DNA of 64,000 bases from an uncultured Lachnospira sp. (GCA_910589305.1 CAJUTV010000001.1:309149-373148), one strand, 5' to 3'; counted from the stretch's first letter, positions 17,242 to 26,137 are shown. Notes: generated by a model not told the origin, from the sequence alone. Numbers and translations are program-made.

Positions 17242-17537
17242 ACTATTGTCCCTTTTTCTTAAAAAAATCACGATATTTCACGACATAATAAATATTATGT
17301 TGTAAAAATTAAATTATTAAATGACATGATACTACAATTATTATTAAAATACAAGATGTAATCTGAAAAATATTTGTATATTAAATTTGACTTATCTTTA
17401 TAAATCGTCTCTTCTTTTATTATTTGTTTCCCTAAAAAATGAAAATTATTTAAAAATTTTATTTACATATTGCGCAAGTGTTTAAGAACTGATAAAAACT
17501 CTTTTTTAAATCCATTATAAAAACAACATAATATTTA
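17242..17537. promoter_or_regulatory. Gene-free switch region upstream of the polysaccharide operon
   Basis: This stretch contains the whole 219-bp interior between the two inverted repeats. It is very AT-rich. Candidate promoter-like pairs occur in both directions, for instance around the TTGCGCAA palindrome near 17470, but none is close enough to consensus to assign. No reading frame was seen in it. Confidence 0.5.
17283..17303 (+). repeat. Inverted repeat left (IRL) of invertible segment
   Basis: A 21-bp sequence beginning ACATAATAAATATTATG. It is the exact reverse complement of 17523-17543. It is itself nearly palindromic (ACATAAT-aaat-ATTATGT), as expected for a core site bound by two tyrosine-recombinase protomers. 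Flanking bases outside and inside the repeats differ, so the match is limited to the site. Confidence 0.85.
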
Positions 17538-17543
17538 TTATGT
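17523..17543 (-). repeat. Inverted repeat right (IRR) of invertible segment
   Basis: Perfect 21-bp reverse complement of 17283-17303. It covers the last codon and the stop codon of the recombinase gene. Since both copies are identical, inversion would leave the recombinase C-terminus unchanged. Confidence 0.85.
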
Positions 17544-18437
17544 TATTGTATTTTTAAACGGATTATTATCTTGTTTTTCAGATAATGTTTTTAATAGAAC
17601 CAATCCCATCATATCTAGCTGTCGTTTATGTTCTTTCCATGTCGTTTTAATATAAATTCTTGTTGTCTCAATACTGCTATGTCCTAATACATCAGCTAAT
17701 TTTGCAATATCACTCTTTAATTTATAAAAACATCTTGCAAATAAATGACGCATATTATGCGGATATACTTTTTTCTCATCAACCTTTGCTTCCTTGCACA
17801 GATTTTTCATTGCTCTCCAGATATTACTTCGATTTATGGGGTTTCCATTACGTGTACAAAAAATATATCCACTCTTAATATTTTCCTTTAATACATACTC
17901 CTTTAAAATAAGAACCAAATGGGTTGGATAAAGGATTCGCCTTATCTTTCCCTTATTATAAATATCTGCCATACCAACCTTTAATGTTTCTGTTGTAATA
18001 TAACATAATTCACTAATACGAATACCCGTGCTTCCTAATGTCTGAATAATTAAGGCAAGTTTTTTATCACCTCGTTTTAATGCTGTGCAAATTAATCGCT
18101 CATACTCTTTTATTGTCAACTCTTTATTTTCAGGTGTAAATATTTCTTGCTGCACCTTAATCATTTTTATTCGCAGCTCTGACCACCCCATTACTTCACA
18201 AAAATGATTTACTACTGCCAAAAATGAATTAATACTAGCAATTTTATAGCGTCCACACTGTTCTAAATATTCCTTATATTGAATGACAGCTTCTTTGGTA
18301 AGCTCTGTGTCTCCTATATAATCTCTCAATTTTCCAATATCTCGAATATACTTATCAATCGTGTGTTTTCTTTTTTCTGCCTTAATTAATTCTTCTTTAA
18401 ACTTTTTTATTCCCTGCTCTGTTATTTTTCTTTCCAT
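17538..18437 (-). CDS. Tyrosine recombinase, probable DNA invertase of the adjacent switch
   Basis: A 299-residue integrase. An N-terminal SAM-like DNA-binding domain covers residues 1-100. The catalytic domain has all six residues: R in STGIRISEL, K in NKGKIRRI, H-x-x-R in HNMRHLFA, H in LGHSSIETT and the nucleophile Y in RIYIKTTW. It lies next to a pair of perfect inverted repeats, one overlapping its own stop codon, at the head of a polysaccharide operon. This is the usual layout of local invertases that turn promoters. It could alternatively be a relic integrase of a mobile element, but no other mobility gene is near. The ATG at 18437 has a poor ribosome site; a well-placed GGGAG serves an ATG 13 bases upstream in another frame. 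Confidence 0.9.
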   Translation of the reverse strand: MERKITEQGIKKFKEELIKAEKRKHTIDKYIRDIGKLRDYIGDTELTKEAVIQYKEYLEQCGRYKIASINSFLAVVNHFCEVMGWSELRIKMIKVQQEIFTPENKELTIKEYERLICTALKRGDKKLALIIQTLGSTGIRISELCYITTETLKVGMADIYNKGKIRRILYPTHLVLILKEYVLKENIKSGYIFCTRNGNPINRSNIWRAMKNLCKEAKVDEKKVYPHNMRHLFARCFYKLKSDIAKLADVLGHSSIETTRIYIKTTWKEHKRQLDMMGLVLLKTLSEKQDNNPFKNTIT

Positions 18438-18604
18438 TTTCTTTTTTCATACTCCCTTCTTTTTCCTTATTGTAAAAAGATAAATTTTTTTATAAATTTA
18501 AATTTAGTTTATGATATAATAGCCATAGTTACACTATGATTATTATATCATTATATTTTTACATAAAAAATCAACACCATATTTTCATTATAAAAGGAGG
18601 TCTT

Positions 18605-19690
18605 ATGATTACCGTATCTTTATGTATGATTGTTAAAAATGAAGAAAAAATACTATCACGCTGTCTTGATTCTTACTTGGGATTGTTTGATGAAATTATT
18701 ATTGTAGATACAGGTTCTACTGATAACACAAAAAATATTGCTAAAAAATACACCGATAAAATTTATGATTATAAATGGATAAATGATTTTGCTGATGCAA
18801 GAAATTATGCTTTCAGTTTATGCAGCTGCCAATATATTTTTTGCGCTGATGCTGATGAAGTGCTGGATAAAACCAACCGACTTGCGTTTTCACAGCTAAA
18901 AGAAGTCCTTTTGCCTGAAATTGACATCGTGCAGATGAAATATGTAAATGCAGATAACATCCATCAATATTATAACTGCAAAAAAGAGCTGCGTCCAAAA
19001 TTATTTAAAAGATTGCGTACTTTTACTTGGATTTCACCCATCCATGAAACAGTACTACTAGAACCTGTTATTTACGACAGTGATATTGAAATTTTGCATA
19101 TGCCTGAAACATTACACACAAAAAGGGACTTTTCAATATTTGCAACGATTCTTGAACGTGGTGAAACATTAAAAAAATATGTTGTTTTAATGTTTTGCAA
19201 AGAAATGTATATAACGGCAACCAATGATGACCTTGTTCAATACAAGCCCTTATTTTTACAATATATGACAACATATACGGATAAAGACTGCATGTTAGCT
19301 GTCAACTGTGTTCTTGCAAAAATGTGCCGTATCACCAATGACACCAACAATTTTTTTAAGTATGCCCTAAAAAATATTGCATGTGAAGCCTGTTCTGAAA
19401 TTTGTATGGAGATTGGTGAATATTATTTTGAAGCTTGTGATTATGAGGAAGCTATCTTATGGTTTATCAATGCTGAAGGAGAAACTTCAAGCATACTTGA
19501 TATCCATTCAGGAAATGATGCCCCTCTAAACCGACTAGCAGACTGCTATTCTAACTTATCTGAAATAATGGAAAAACAATATACCCTCACAGGAAATGAT
19601 GAATATCAAAATTTGGCAACCATTTATTATAACAATAGCACACAATATCGTATTCAGGCACAAAATTGGAAAATGCCAGAAGAATTATAA
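18605..19690 (+). CDS. GT2 glycosyltransferase with C-terminal helical repeats
   Basis: 361 residues from ATG 18605, five bases after AAAGGAGG. The catalytic part has ITVSLCMIVKNEEKIL, IIVDTGSTDNT, ADARNYAFS and CADADEVLD (DxD), typical of the WaaE/SunS-like branch. The second half is helical with TPR-like character (EICMEIGEYYFEACDYEEAI). It may act on a surface polymer or a protein. Transcribed away from the recombinase gene and not in the main operon. It ends at a strong hairpin shared with the convergent gene. Confidence 0.85.
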   Translation: MITVSLCMIVKNEEKILSRCLDSYLGLFDEIIIVDTGSTDNTKNIAKKYTDKIYDYKWINDFADARNYAFSLCSCQYIFCADADEVLDKTNRLAFSQLKEVLLPEIDIVQMKYVNADNIHQYYNCKKELRPKLFKRLRTFTWISPIHETVLLEPVIYDSDIEILHMPETLHTKRDFSIFATILERGETLKKYVVLMFCKEMYITATNDDLVQYKPLFLQYMTTYTDKDCMLAVNCVLAKMCRITNDTNNFFKYALKNIACEACSEICMEIGEYYFEACDYEEAILWFINAEGETSSILDIHSGNDAPLNRLADCYSNLSEIMEKQYTLTGNDEYQNLATIYYNNSTQYRIQAQNWKMPEEL

Positions 19691-19691
19691 A

Positions 19692-19722
19692 AAAAGAGTT
19701 GCTTACGCAACTCTTACAATTT
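19692..19722. terminator. Bidirectional terminator between convergent genes
   Basis: AAGAGTTGC-TTAC-GCAACTCTT forms a perfect 9-bp stem with a four-base loop. An A-run precedes it and a T-rich tail follows, so it can act on both strands. Confidence 0.8.
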
Positions 19723-19795
19723 CTTAAAAATTTTGCTTATTTTATAAACTTGCTGTTAAATTAATTTTTCCTATAAAATGTAAAAAAATTTATTA

Positions 19796-20200
19796 TTATG
19801 TCTTTTTTATAAAAGATAATCGACATTTGGAACACTTTATTTCAATTCTTCCTTTACCTCTTGGCACCCTTATTTTTTGCCTGCAACTTGGACATTTAAA
19901 AATTTTGTGCGTTTTTTGGTCTTTACATCTTGCCTTAAATTGATTAAAGCGTCCTAAAAATTTGTAACGTATATTTAAATATGTTTGGTTTTCACTATAC
20001 CGCCTTGATATATTTTTAGAAAGAATCCTAAAATACGAATAAAACAGCAATACTAATGCTAAGCTGTACAATAAAGTACTACGCCAAAATAAAGTTATAA
20101 TAAGTAAGATAAGAGACATAAACATCAATAATTTTGAAAAGTGGTCTACTCCATATCTTCCCTGTGCAAATTTAGTAATTTTTTCTCTAAATTTATTCAT
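19796..20200 (-). CDS. Membrane protein with C-terminal zinc ribbon
   Basis: 134 residues. Two membrane spans at about 25-60 (LLMFMSLILLIITLF, LLYSLALVLLFYSYF) are followed by a cytoplasmic domain with FKCPSCRQKI and EIKCSKCRLSF. The four cysteines make a rubredoxin-like zinc ribbon. Genes of this design are common as singletons in Lachnospiraceae; their function is not known to me. Nothing in the neighbourhood (YfcE upstream) suggests a pathway. Confidence 0.75.
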   Translation of the reverse strand: MNKFREKITKFAQGRYGVDHFSKLLMFMSLILLIITLFWRSTLLYSLALVLLFYSYFRILSKNISRRYSENQTYLNIRYKFLGRFNQFKARCKDQKTHKIFKCPSCRQKIRVPRGKGRIEIKCSKCRLSFIKKT

Positions 20201-20338
20201 AATTTCCCCTTCTTAAACGCTATGAACTATATTTAGATAATAATGAACTATCCACATATTAAATGCAATTAAAAAACTATTAAAAATTATAATCTTTCTT
20301 CTAAATCAAACACCTATTTACAATAAACGGTCAACTAT

Positions 20339-20878
20339 TTAATTGAGTTCATTATAAATATTACCTTCCATATCTTTCCAATAAAATTTATCGGTAAGCA
20401 TTATATAGCTTGGACAACTATTTTCCTTTGGTATGGATACAGAACCTGGATTGATATAAGTATAGCCTTCTTTTATCTCATATTTTGGTATATGCGTATG
20501 CCCACATACAAGATAATCGCCCTCCATTAAAGCTGGCATATTTTTTTCATCAAGCTTATGCCCATGTGTCAATACAAGATGTCTGTCATTTACATATATA
20601 TGTGCCTGCTGACACAATATGTTAAAATCAAGCACCATCTGGTCTACTTCTGTATCACAGTTTCCCTGAACACAAACAATTTTATTTCTCAATGGATTTA
20701 ACATTGCAATAACTTCCTTTGGTGCATATTCTCTTGGAAGGTCATTGCGTGGTCCATGATATAAAATATCGCCCAATAAAATAAGCAAATCTGCTTCTTC
20801 CGCTAAAAATCGCTCTATTAATTTTTTACAAAAATATGCTGAACCATGAATATCGGAAGCAATCATCATTTTTTTCAT
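20339..20878 (-). CDS. yfcE: YfcE/MJ0936-type metallophosphodiesterase
   Basis: A 179-residue calcineurin-like phosphoesterase. Metal-binding motifs are all present: IASDIHGS, LLGDILYHG, QGNCDTE, LTHGHKL and CGHTHIP. The family hydrolyses phosphodiesters with manganese; the natural substrate is not established. The ribosome site lies in GCAGTGTAGAAATGAGGAAA, a variant of the conserved leader end seen before hisC and other genes in this window. Confidence 0.92.
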   Translation of the reverse strand: MKKMMIASDIHGSAYFCKKLIERFLAEEADLLILLGDILYHGPRNDLPREYAPKEVIAMLNPLRNKIVCVQGNCDTEVDQMVLDFNILCQQAHIYVNDRHLVLTHGHKLDEKNMPALMEGDYLVCGHTHIPKYEIKEGYTYINPGSVSIPKENSCPSYIMLTDKFYWKDMEGNIYNELN

Positions 20879-20986
20879 ATTTTCCTCATTTCTACACTGC
20901 TTTTTTCTCTCTAACTTATTACTCTTTTTTAACTGCCAAACAATGCCTATTATATCTACTTGACTTGTTGCTTAAACTAGCAAAGA

Positions 20987-22045
20987 CTATGCTTTTGATG
21001 AGCGCAAACGCAAACCTTTGACAATGCTAAGAATATAATAAGACAATACAATATTAATTGGTAATTGTATCAAATTTTTTGCCATTCTTACAGTAAAATA
21101 AAACATAAAGCCTTTTCCATACATAATCGATGCCCAATATGTTCCCATTAAAATATTTACAAGAATGGTATTACAAGTAAGACATATTGCTACTCGAATA
21201 AAATAACTCATATCAACAGCATGTTTTCTTTGAAGCATTATCATTTTTACAATGACAAATAGTATCATTAAACCAACAACAAAATAAAATCCCCAATTAC
21301 TTACCGTTGTTTTCTTATCTGTATAAATTGCAAGGATTGCCGCAAATGTACAGGCTACAGAAAGAATTAAGGATAGAATATTCAAATGAAAAATAGATAA
21401 TATAACCAAACAAATCATTAACACAGCTAATATGATTGCTATAATTGTAACATTTTTACTATTTTGGGTAAAACCAGACATCATATAATACAATCCATTT
21501 CCCTGTGCAATTATACTGCCATCGTTTTTGTCTGTAACTGTTGCCATTGGTGCAAAACAAAGAAATAACAATCCTATACTTGGCAAAAGTATGCTAAAAA
21601 TATCAAAGACACTATCCACTACTTGTCTTTTTGCTTTGTTTTCTGTCTCATCATTTGTATGCAAAGTACTGTTATCTTTTTTTGAAGATATTTTTTTTAC
21701 ATTTACCTTATCAGGAAACTTATTATAAAAAAATATTCCATAAATCATTCCCGCCATTGCTGCATTTAGTGTCCAGCCAGGAAAATAATCGCCTACTGGT
21801 TTGAGAATAAACTGTACAATATCGCCTATTCCGCCACAAACAAATCCTATAACAGGTCCAAATAAACAGCCTGTAACTACATTGGTAATAAATGATAAGG
21901 AAATTCTTAGGGATGTTGTTACCTGGACAGAGACAACCATCGCTAAAATGGTGTGAACTGCCACTAAAAGCGCAGCAGTAATAACAGAATTTAAATTTTT
22001 AAATTCTTTAGCAGAGGAGGTGAACAGTAAAATAAATTTTTTCAT
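20987..22045 (-). CDS. folT: Folate-family ECF transporter S component with large internal insertion
   Basis: 352 residues from ATG 22045. Residues 1-113 match the first half of FolT: TSLRISLSFITNVVTG, FGPVIGFVCGGIGDI, FPGWTLNAAMAG. The second half resumes near 280 with VAICLTCNTILVNILMGTYW and TVRMAKNLIQLPINIVL. Between them lie about 165 extra residues with a charged linker (KKDNSTLHTNDETENKAKR) and four further membrane spans. Ordinary FolT has 170-190 residues and binds folate in one six-helix bundle. A THF riboswitch upstream supports folate as substrate. The energising EcfAAT module is not in the window. The insertion is not a sequencing artefact since both halves are in frame. Confidence 0.88.
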   Translation of the reverse strand: MKKFILLFTSSAKEFKNLNSVITAALLVAVHTILAMVVSVQVTTSLRISLSFITNVVTGCLFGPVIGFVCGGIGDIVQFILKPVGDYFPGWTLNAAMAGMIYGIFFYNKFPDKVNVKKISSKKDNSTLHTNDETENKAKRQVVDSVFDIFSILLPSIGLLFLCFAPMATVTDKNDGSIIAQGNGLYYMMSGFTQNSKNVTIIAIILAVLMICLVILSIFHLNILSLILSVACTFAAILAIYTDKKTTVSNWGFYFVVGLMILFVIVKMIMLQRKHAVDMSYFIRVAICLTCNTILVNILMGTYWASIMYGKGFMFYFTVRMAKNLIQLPINIVLSYYILSIVKGLRLRSSKA

Positions 22046-22340
22046 AAAATAACCATGCCTTTCTTGTGTATATTTATTTTGTGATATTTGAGCCAAAACA
22101 AACAAATATAATATTATTTATAAAACATACTTATTGTTATTTGCTTGACCTATTTATATGAGCAATAGCCCTACATAAATAGTTCACAAATTAAATACCC
22201 TCTGTATTTTGTGTGGGATATCAATCTTTACAGCACTTGTCAATATACGAAACAGCTAAAGACTGTAACTACCATTAATGCACTGCTTACGATAAATATG
22301 CACAAAAAACATAATATAACACTTGCAAGACAGATTATGT
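22046..22340. other. Spacer between THF riboswitch and folT
   Basis: About 295 bp without a gene. A hairpin CTATTTAT...ATAAATAG at 22150-22182 could be part of the riboswitch expression platform, but it lacks a U-run. I see nothing else. Confidence 0.4.
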
Positions 22341-22438
22341 AGCAGCGGGATGCGAACAATGTACCGCAAGAAAACTTTTCGTCCCAATGTCAACTCCCTG
22401 TTCATCAGGCACTTAACGCACATCATTCTACTCTGCTC
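22341..22438 (-). ncRNA. Tetrahydrofolate (THF) riboswitch
   Basis: The minus strand reads AGAGTAGAATGATGTGCG, then TTAAGTGCCTG, GGGAGTTGACA, GGACGAAAAG, TGCGGTACATTG and GCATCCCGCTGCT. These blocks, in this order, are those of the Firmicute THF riboswitch that typically precedes folT. The outer stem AGCAG...CTGCT is closed. It lies about 300 bases upstream of the folT start, a longer gap than usual. It should reduce FolT synthesis when reduced folates are plentiful. Confidence 0.85.
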
Positions 22439-22468
22439 ATTTTATATTTTCACATTGCTAGTATATAC

Positions 22469-23455
22469 TTATCTATCTTTATTGTAAAGAAATATTTTTT
22501 CATTTATTAAATTATCCAACTCTCCTTCTTTTAATTGAATATGAAATTCTGCCTCTATTACTTTAGCTAATTCCAGCTCCTGTTTTTTATAAAATGGATA
22601 ATCATGTGAACTGCTCGCACATATTGGCGTCATATAATTATCGGAATACTTAATCCTTAATATTCCATCAAATCCAACAGGCACAGGAATCGTAATCTTT
22701 TCAAAAGGTACCTCTATTGCACTTTCATACCACTCTTTTTTTGCATGATAATCCCATCCCATTGCAAAATCAATCATGGAGCATACTTCATCACCATCTT
22801 TGTCTGTATACAAAGCACTAACTTCATCAACCATTTTTTTTAGTTCATGTATCAATCGATTTTTCTTATTGATTTTAAATCCTGACAATTCTTCCAGCTT
22901 ATGAATAAGATTGATAACCGAATTATCATAAGGCGGATTTTCAGGAATACTTGCAGCGGTTGTCATAATCAAATTGATAATTTGATTTTGGTATTCCGAT
23001 TTTTTTTGTTCTCTTGGAATATAATCAATTGGAAAAATATCTACTCCAACCACATAAGGACAATAATGAAATCGTTTGAGATACGCCTCATCAAAATTCA
23101 TATTTCTACCAGATATCACCCTTGCTTTTACATTATCATGGCTTATATCATTATAGACGCTTTTTAACTCAAAATACTGTGCTAATTCCAATGGAGCAAT
23201 TTCTAAAAATTTTTGATAATCCCCCCGCAACATACCAATATCTAAATCGTCATCCCATGGGATAAATCCATGATGTCTTACAGCACCAAGCAATGTCCCC
23301 CAATCTGCAAAAAATGGTATATTATGCAAGACACAGATTCGTTTGATTTCTTCAAGAACTTCTATCTGTGCTGCCCAAGCTCTTTTCATTTTGGACTCAA
23401 TATAAAATCCTTCTCTTGTTTCACCTTCAAAATATGAATCATCATATTGTATCAC
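22469..23455 (-). CDS. licD: LicD family phosphotransferase
   Basis: A 328-residue protein with the LicD signature FADWGTLLGAVRHHGFIPW followed by DDDLDIGMLRGDYQKF, residues about 50-85. The acidic cluster coordinates metal for nucleotidyl-group chemistry. Later GVDIFPIDYIP is also typical. The family transfers phosphocholine or similar alcohol-phosphates to teichoic acids and surface sugars. No choline uptake or activation gene is adjacent, so the group transferred is open. The start is GTG at 23453-23455, seven bases after AGGAGAAA. Confidence 0.88.
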   Translation of the reverse strand: MIQYDDSYFEGETREGFYIESKMKRAWAAQIEVLEEIKRICVLHNIPFFADWGTLLGAVRHHGFIPWDDDLDIGMLRGDYQKFLEIAPLELAQYFELKSVYNDISHDNVKARVISGRNMNFDEAYLKRFHYCPYVVGVDIFPIDYIPREQKKSEYQNQIINLIMTTAASIPENPPYDNSVINLIHKLEELSGFKINKKNRLIHELKKMVDEVSALYTDKDGDEVCSMIDFAMGWDYHAKKEWYESAIEVPFEKITIPVPVGFDGILRIKYSDNYMTPICASSSHDYPFYKKQELELAKVIEAEFHIQLKEGELDNLINEKIFLYNKDR

Positions 23456-23546
23456 GCTATTTCTCCTTATGACTTTTTATCAATTTCTTTACAAAAAATT
23501 TCTGTATTTACAAACTATATAAAATTTCTTTTTTCTTTTTACATAA

Positions 23547-23600
23547 AAAAGCTGCCTTAACCTCTTTGAAAATTTCTTTTCATCAAGTTGGCAGCTCTTA
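23547..23600 (-). terminator. Intrinsic terminator after the 24360 gene
   Basis: On the minus strand GAGCTGCC...GGCAGCTTTTTTATG: a 7-bp outer stem, extended by AACTT/AGGTT inside, with a U-run after it. Confidence 0.8.
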
Positions 23601-23607
23601 ACTTCTT

Positions 23608-24360
23608 TTAGTCGTCTAGTTCTTCTAACTCTTGTACTTCAAGTTCCTCTGCACCATAAGGTTCTACCGCTACAGCTACATCAATATTATCACTGTTACC
23701 ACTATAATTGTTATCATTGTCATCTTCGTCGTTTTCACTATCTTCATCATCTTCAACGGCTACTGTCACATCAAAATCATCATTTTCTTTACTGATAACC
23801 GTTTTATCTACTTTAGGCGTTACTGTATTATCAACAACCACTTCAAACGCTTCGTCATCTGAAATATCTTCAAAATCATCTTCGTCATCTACATAAAAAT
23901 TAACAGGAACTACCTCGATATTGCTGCAAACTGCCTTTCCTATGATATATACGGTGTGTATGTCTTCCTCTTCAACATTATCAACAAGATTGCGCATACC
24001 GCTTGCTGTTCTTGTTATATCACAGGCAGCATTGACTCCTTCTGGAAGAATAACTGTCAAACTACTTGCAGTGCTTGTAAAATTAATATATACATCTTTT
24101 TCAAAAGTAGCAAGCCCTAAATCGACAACAATACTTGAAAAAACTGCTTTAATCTCACACCCTGTAAACTCTTCATCCTCAACTTCAATCACTTTTTTTT
24201 CAAATAACGCATTGTATTTTTTTACTTCATCGCCGACGCTGTCGGCTTCCTCTTGAGCATAGGTCTCTTTTGCTGTCTTGTATTTACTGTAAGCCACCTT
24301 TGAGGCAACCCCTAATGCACCCAAACATACAACAGTTTTTGCCAATTTTTTCTTTGCCAT
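23608..24360 (-). CDS. Conserved hypothetical with LiaF/toastrack-like domain and acidic tail
   Basis: 250 residues. A basic hydrophobic N-terminus (KKLAKTVVCLGALGVASKV) probably anchors it. Residues about 60-150 (VDLGLATFEKDVYINFTST, LTVILPEGVNAAC, GMRNLVDN) look like the beta-sheet domain found at the C-terminus of LiaF/DUF2154 proteins, which respond to cell-wall stress. The last 90 residues are extremely acidic and low in complexity (VEDDEDSENDEDDNDNN). The role is not known. Ribosome site GAGGAGGG is strong. Confidence 0.65.
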   Translation of the reverse strand: MAKKKLAKTVVCLGALGVASKVAYSKYKTAKETYAQEEADSVGDEVKKYNALFEKKVIEVEDEEFTGCEIKAVFSSIVVDLGLATFEKDVYINFTSTASSLTVILPEGVNAACDITRTASGMRNLVDNVEEEDIHTVYIIGKAVCSNIEVVPVNFYVDDEDDFEDISDDEAFEVVVDNTVTPKVDKTVISKENDDFDVTVAVEDDEDSENDEDDNDNNYSGNSDNIDVAVAVEPYGAEELEVQELEELDD

Positions 24361-24422
24361 ATACGCAAGCCCTCCTCAACATTACTTATGATAAACAATT
24401 TTACCATATTTAAAATAAAATA

Positions 24423-25064
24423 TCAATTTCTTTGTCTTTGCCGTTGCTGATAAGAAAATACGCAGCCGCAATAATCTTGTCTATATAAGTGATATAAACC
24501 TGAAAGTTGTATAGACCGTTTATACCCTTCCCTCTTTTTAAAATCAGATAACAAATAACAAACGCCATATTCCTTTTCAAGCTCTAATCCAATTTCATTA
24601 AGCTTAAAACTATTCTTTAATGGGCTTATTGTAAGTGTTGTTGTAAAATAATCCATATTCATCTGTTTTGCCAAACGAGCAGTCTTTTCAAGTCTCATTC
24701 GATAACAAATAAAACAACGTTCACCGCCTTCTGCACAATCTTCATACCCCTTTACTTTATCAAAAAATAAATCGGGTTCATAATCTCCCTCAATAAAACG
24801 CACTTTATGAAGAGCTGGAAATTCATTGATAAAACGCTTTTGTTCCTCCACTCTTTTTTTATATTCTTTATCTACGGATATATTAGGATTGTAATAAAAA
24901 ACGACTATATTAAAATACCTTGACAAATATTCTATTACATAACTGCTGCAAGGTGCACAACAGCTATGAAGCAAAAGAGAAGGCACACGCCCTTCTTTTG
25001 CTAATTTATCAAGCAATTGTTCCAATTCTTTTTGAAAATTTCGCTGTGAAAATGGTATTGCCAT
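24423..25064 (-). CDS. queH: Epoxyqueuosine reductase QueH
   Basis: 213 residues of the QueH (DUF208) family. LLLHSCCAPCSSYVIEYL carries the CCxxC motif, FYYNPNIS follows, then ERCFICYRMRLEKTA with the second cysteine pair and TTTLTISPLKNS. It reduces epoxyqueuosine to queuosine in tRNA, using an Fe-S cluster bound by these cysteines, and replaces QueG in anaerobes. It begins five bases after hisC ends and shares its transcript. No other queuosine gene is in the window. Confidence 0.93.
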   Translation of the reverse strand: MAIPFSQRNFQKELEQLLDKLAKEGRVPSLLLHSCCAPCSSYVIEYLSRYFNIVVFYYNPNISVDKEYKKRVEEQKRFINEFPALHKVRFIEGDYEPDLFFDKVKGYEDCAEGGERCFICYRMRLEKTARLAKQMNMDYFTTTLTISPLKNSFKLNEIGLELEKEYGVCYLLSDFKKREGYKRSIQLSGLYHLYRQDYCGCVFSYQQRQRQRN

Positions 25065-25069
25065 ATGGT

Positions 25070-26131
25070 TTAATCCTCATTTATAATCTCTTTAAGAGCC
25101 GCAAACAACTTATTCATCTGTTCATCTGTTCCTATGGTTATACGAAGGTAATTATCAATCTTTGGTCTATTAAAATATCGTACATATATATTTTTCTTTT
25201 TCAATTCTTCAAACAATGCATCCGCATGAATTTTTTTATGTTGTGCAAAAAGAAAGTTTGTTTTTGAATCCAAAAAAGTAAAACCTAACTCTGCAAGCTC
25301 TCGCTTTGTTCTCTCTCGTGTAGCAATAATCTTCTCAACACATTCCTGAAAATACTCCTCATCTTCAAGAACTGCTGAGCCATAAACTAATGATGTTATA
25401 TTCATTGTATAAGAATTAATCGAAAACTTTACTGCCTGCATTGCCTCAATCAATCTTTGGCTGCCAATCGCATAACCAATTCGCATACCAGCCATCGAAC
25501 GTGATTTTGAATAAGTTTGTACAACTAATAAATTTTCATACGTATCAATTAATGATATAGCCGATTGTCCGCCAAAATCTATGTAAGCCTCATCTACAAT
25601 AACAACCGATTCCTGATTATTTTTAACAATATTTTCTACTTCATCCAATCCCATATATAAGGATGTAGGAGCATTTGGATTTGGAAAAATAATACCGCCA
25701 TTTTCTCTATAATAATCCTTTGCAACAATATGAAAATCCTTGTCTACAGGAATTTCACAGTATGGTATCTGATACATATTTGCCCACACAGGATAAAATG
25801 AATACGATATATCTGGAAATAAAACAGGCTTATCTGAATTAAAAAATGTTAAAAAACAAATTGAAAGAACATCATCTGAACCAACACCTACAAAAACTTG
25901 ATTGTCTAAAACTTGATAGTACTTTGCCAATCCATGCACCAACTGAGAAGCATTTGGGTCTGGATAAAGCTTTAATCTATCAAAATTAAAATCCCTTGCT
26001 GCCAACTCCGCTTTTGGTGAGGGTGGATACGGATTTTCATTCGTATTTAACTTAATTACACCCACCGATTTAGGCTGTTCCCCTGGTATATATGGCTCTA
26101 CGTTTCTTATATTATGTTCCCACTCTCTCAT
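25070..26131 (-). CDS. hisC: Histidinol-phosphate aminotransferase
   Basis: 353 residues from ATG 26131, placed five bases after GAGGA. Aminotransferase fold type I: KLNTNENPYPPSP, FVGVGSDDVL, IIFPNPNAPTS, VVIVDEAYIDFG and the PLP lysine in TYSKSRSMAGMRIGYA. It converts imidazole-acetol phosphate to histidinol phosphate in histidine synthesis, and may have side activity on aromatic amino acids. No other his gene is near. It is preceded by a structured leader (26138-26221). Confidence 0.9.
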   Translation of the reverse strand: MREWEHNIRNVEPYIPGEQPKSVGVIKLNTNENPYPPSPKAELAARDFNFDRLKLYPDPNASQLVHGLAKYYQVLDNQVFVGVGSDDVLSICFLTFFNSDKPVLFPDISYSFYPVWANMYQIPYCEIPVDKDFHIVAKDYYRENGGIIFPNPNAPTSLYMGLDEVENIVKNNQESVVIVDEAYIDFGGQSAISLIDTYENLLVVQTYSKSRSMAGMRIGYAIGSQRLIEAMQAVKFSINSYTMNITSLVYGSAVLEDEEYFQECVEKIIATRERTKRELAELGFTFLDSKTNFLFAQHKKIHADALFEELKKKNIYVRYFNRPKIDNYLRITIGTDEQMNKLFAALKEIINED

Positions 26132-26137
26132 AAAAAT

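Noticed and set aside
17304..17522. A specific promoter inside the invertible segment
   Set aside because: Several AT-rich matches exist on both strands but none has both hexamers near consensus, so none is listed as a feature.
17538..18437. Prophage or ICE integrase
   Set aside because: No other phage or conjugation gene is near; the perfect inverted repeats beside it fit a local invertase better.
23632..24256. Plus-strand open frames rich in Ser, Ile and Val
   Set aside because: They are antisense to the acidic low-complexity tail of the 24360 gene and have no ribosome sites.
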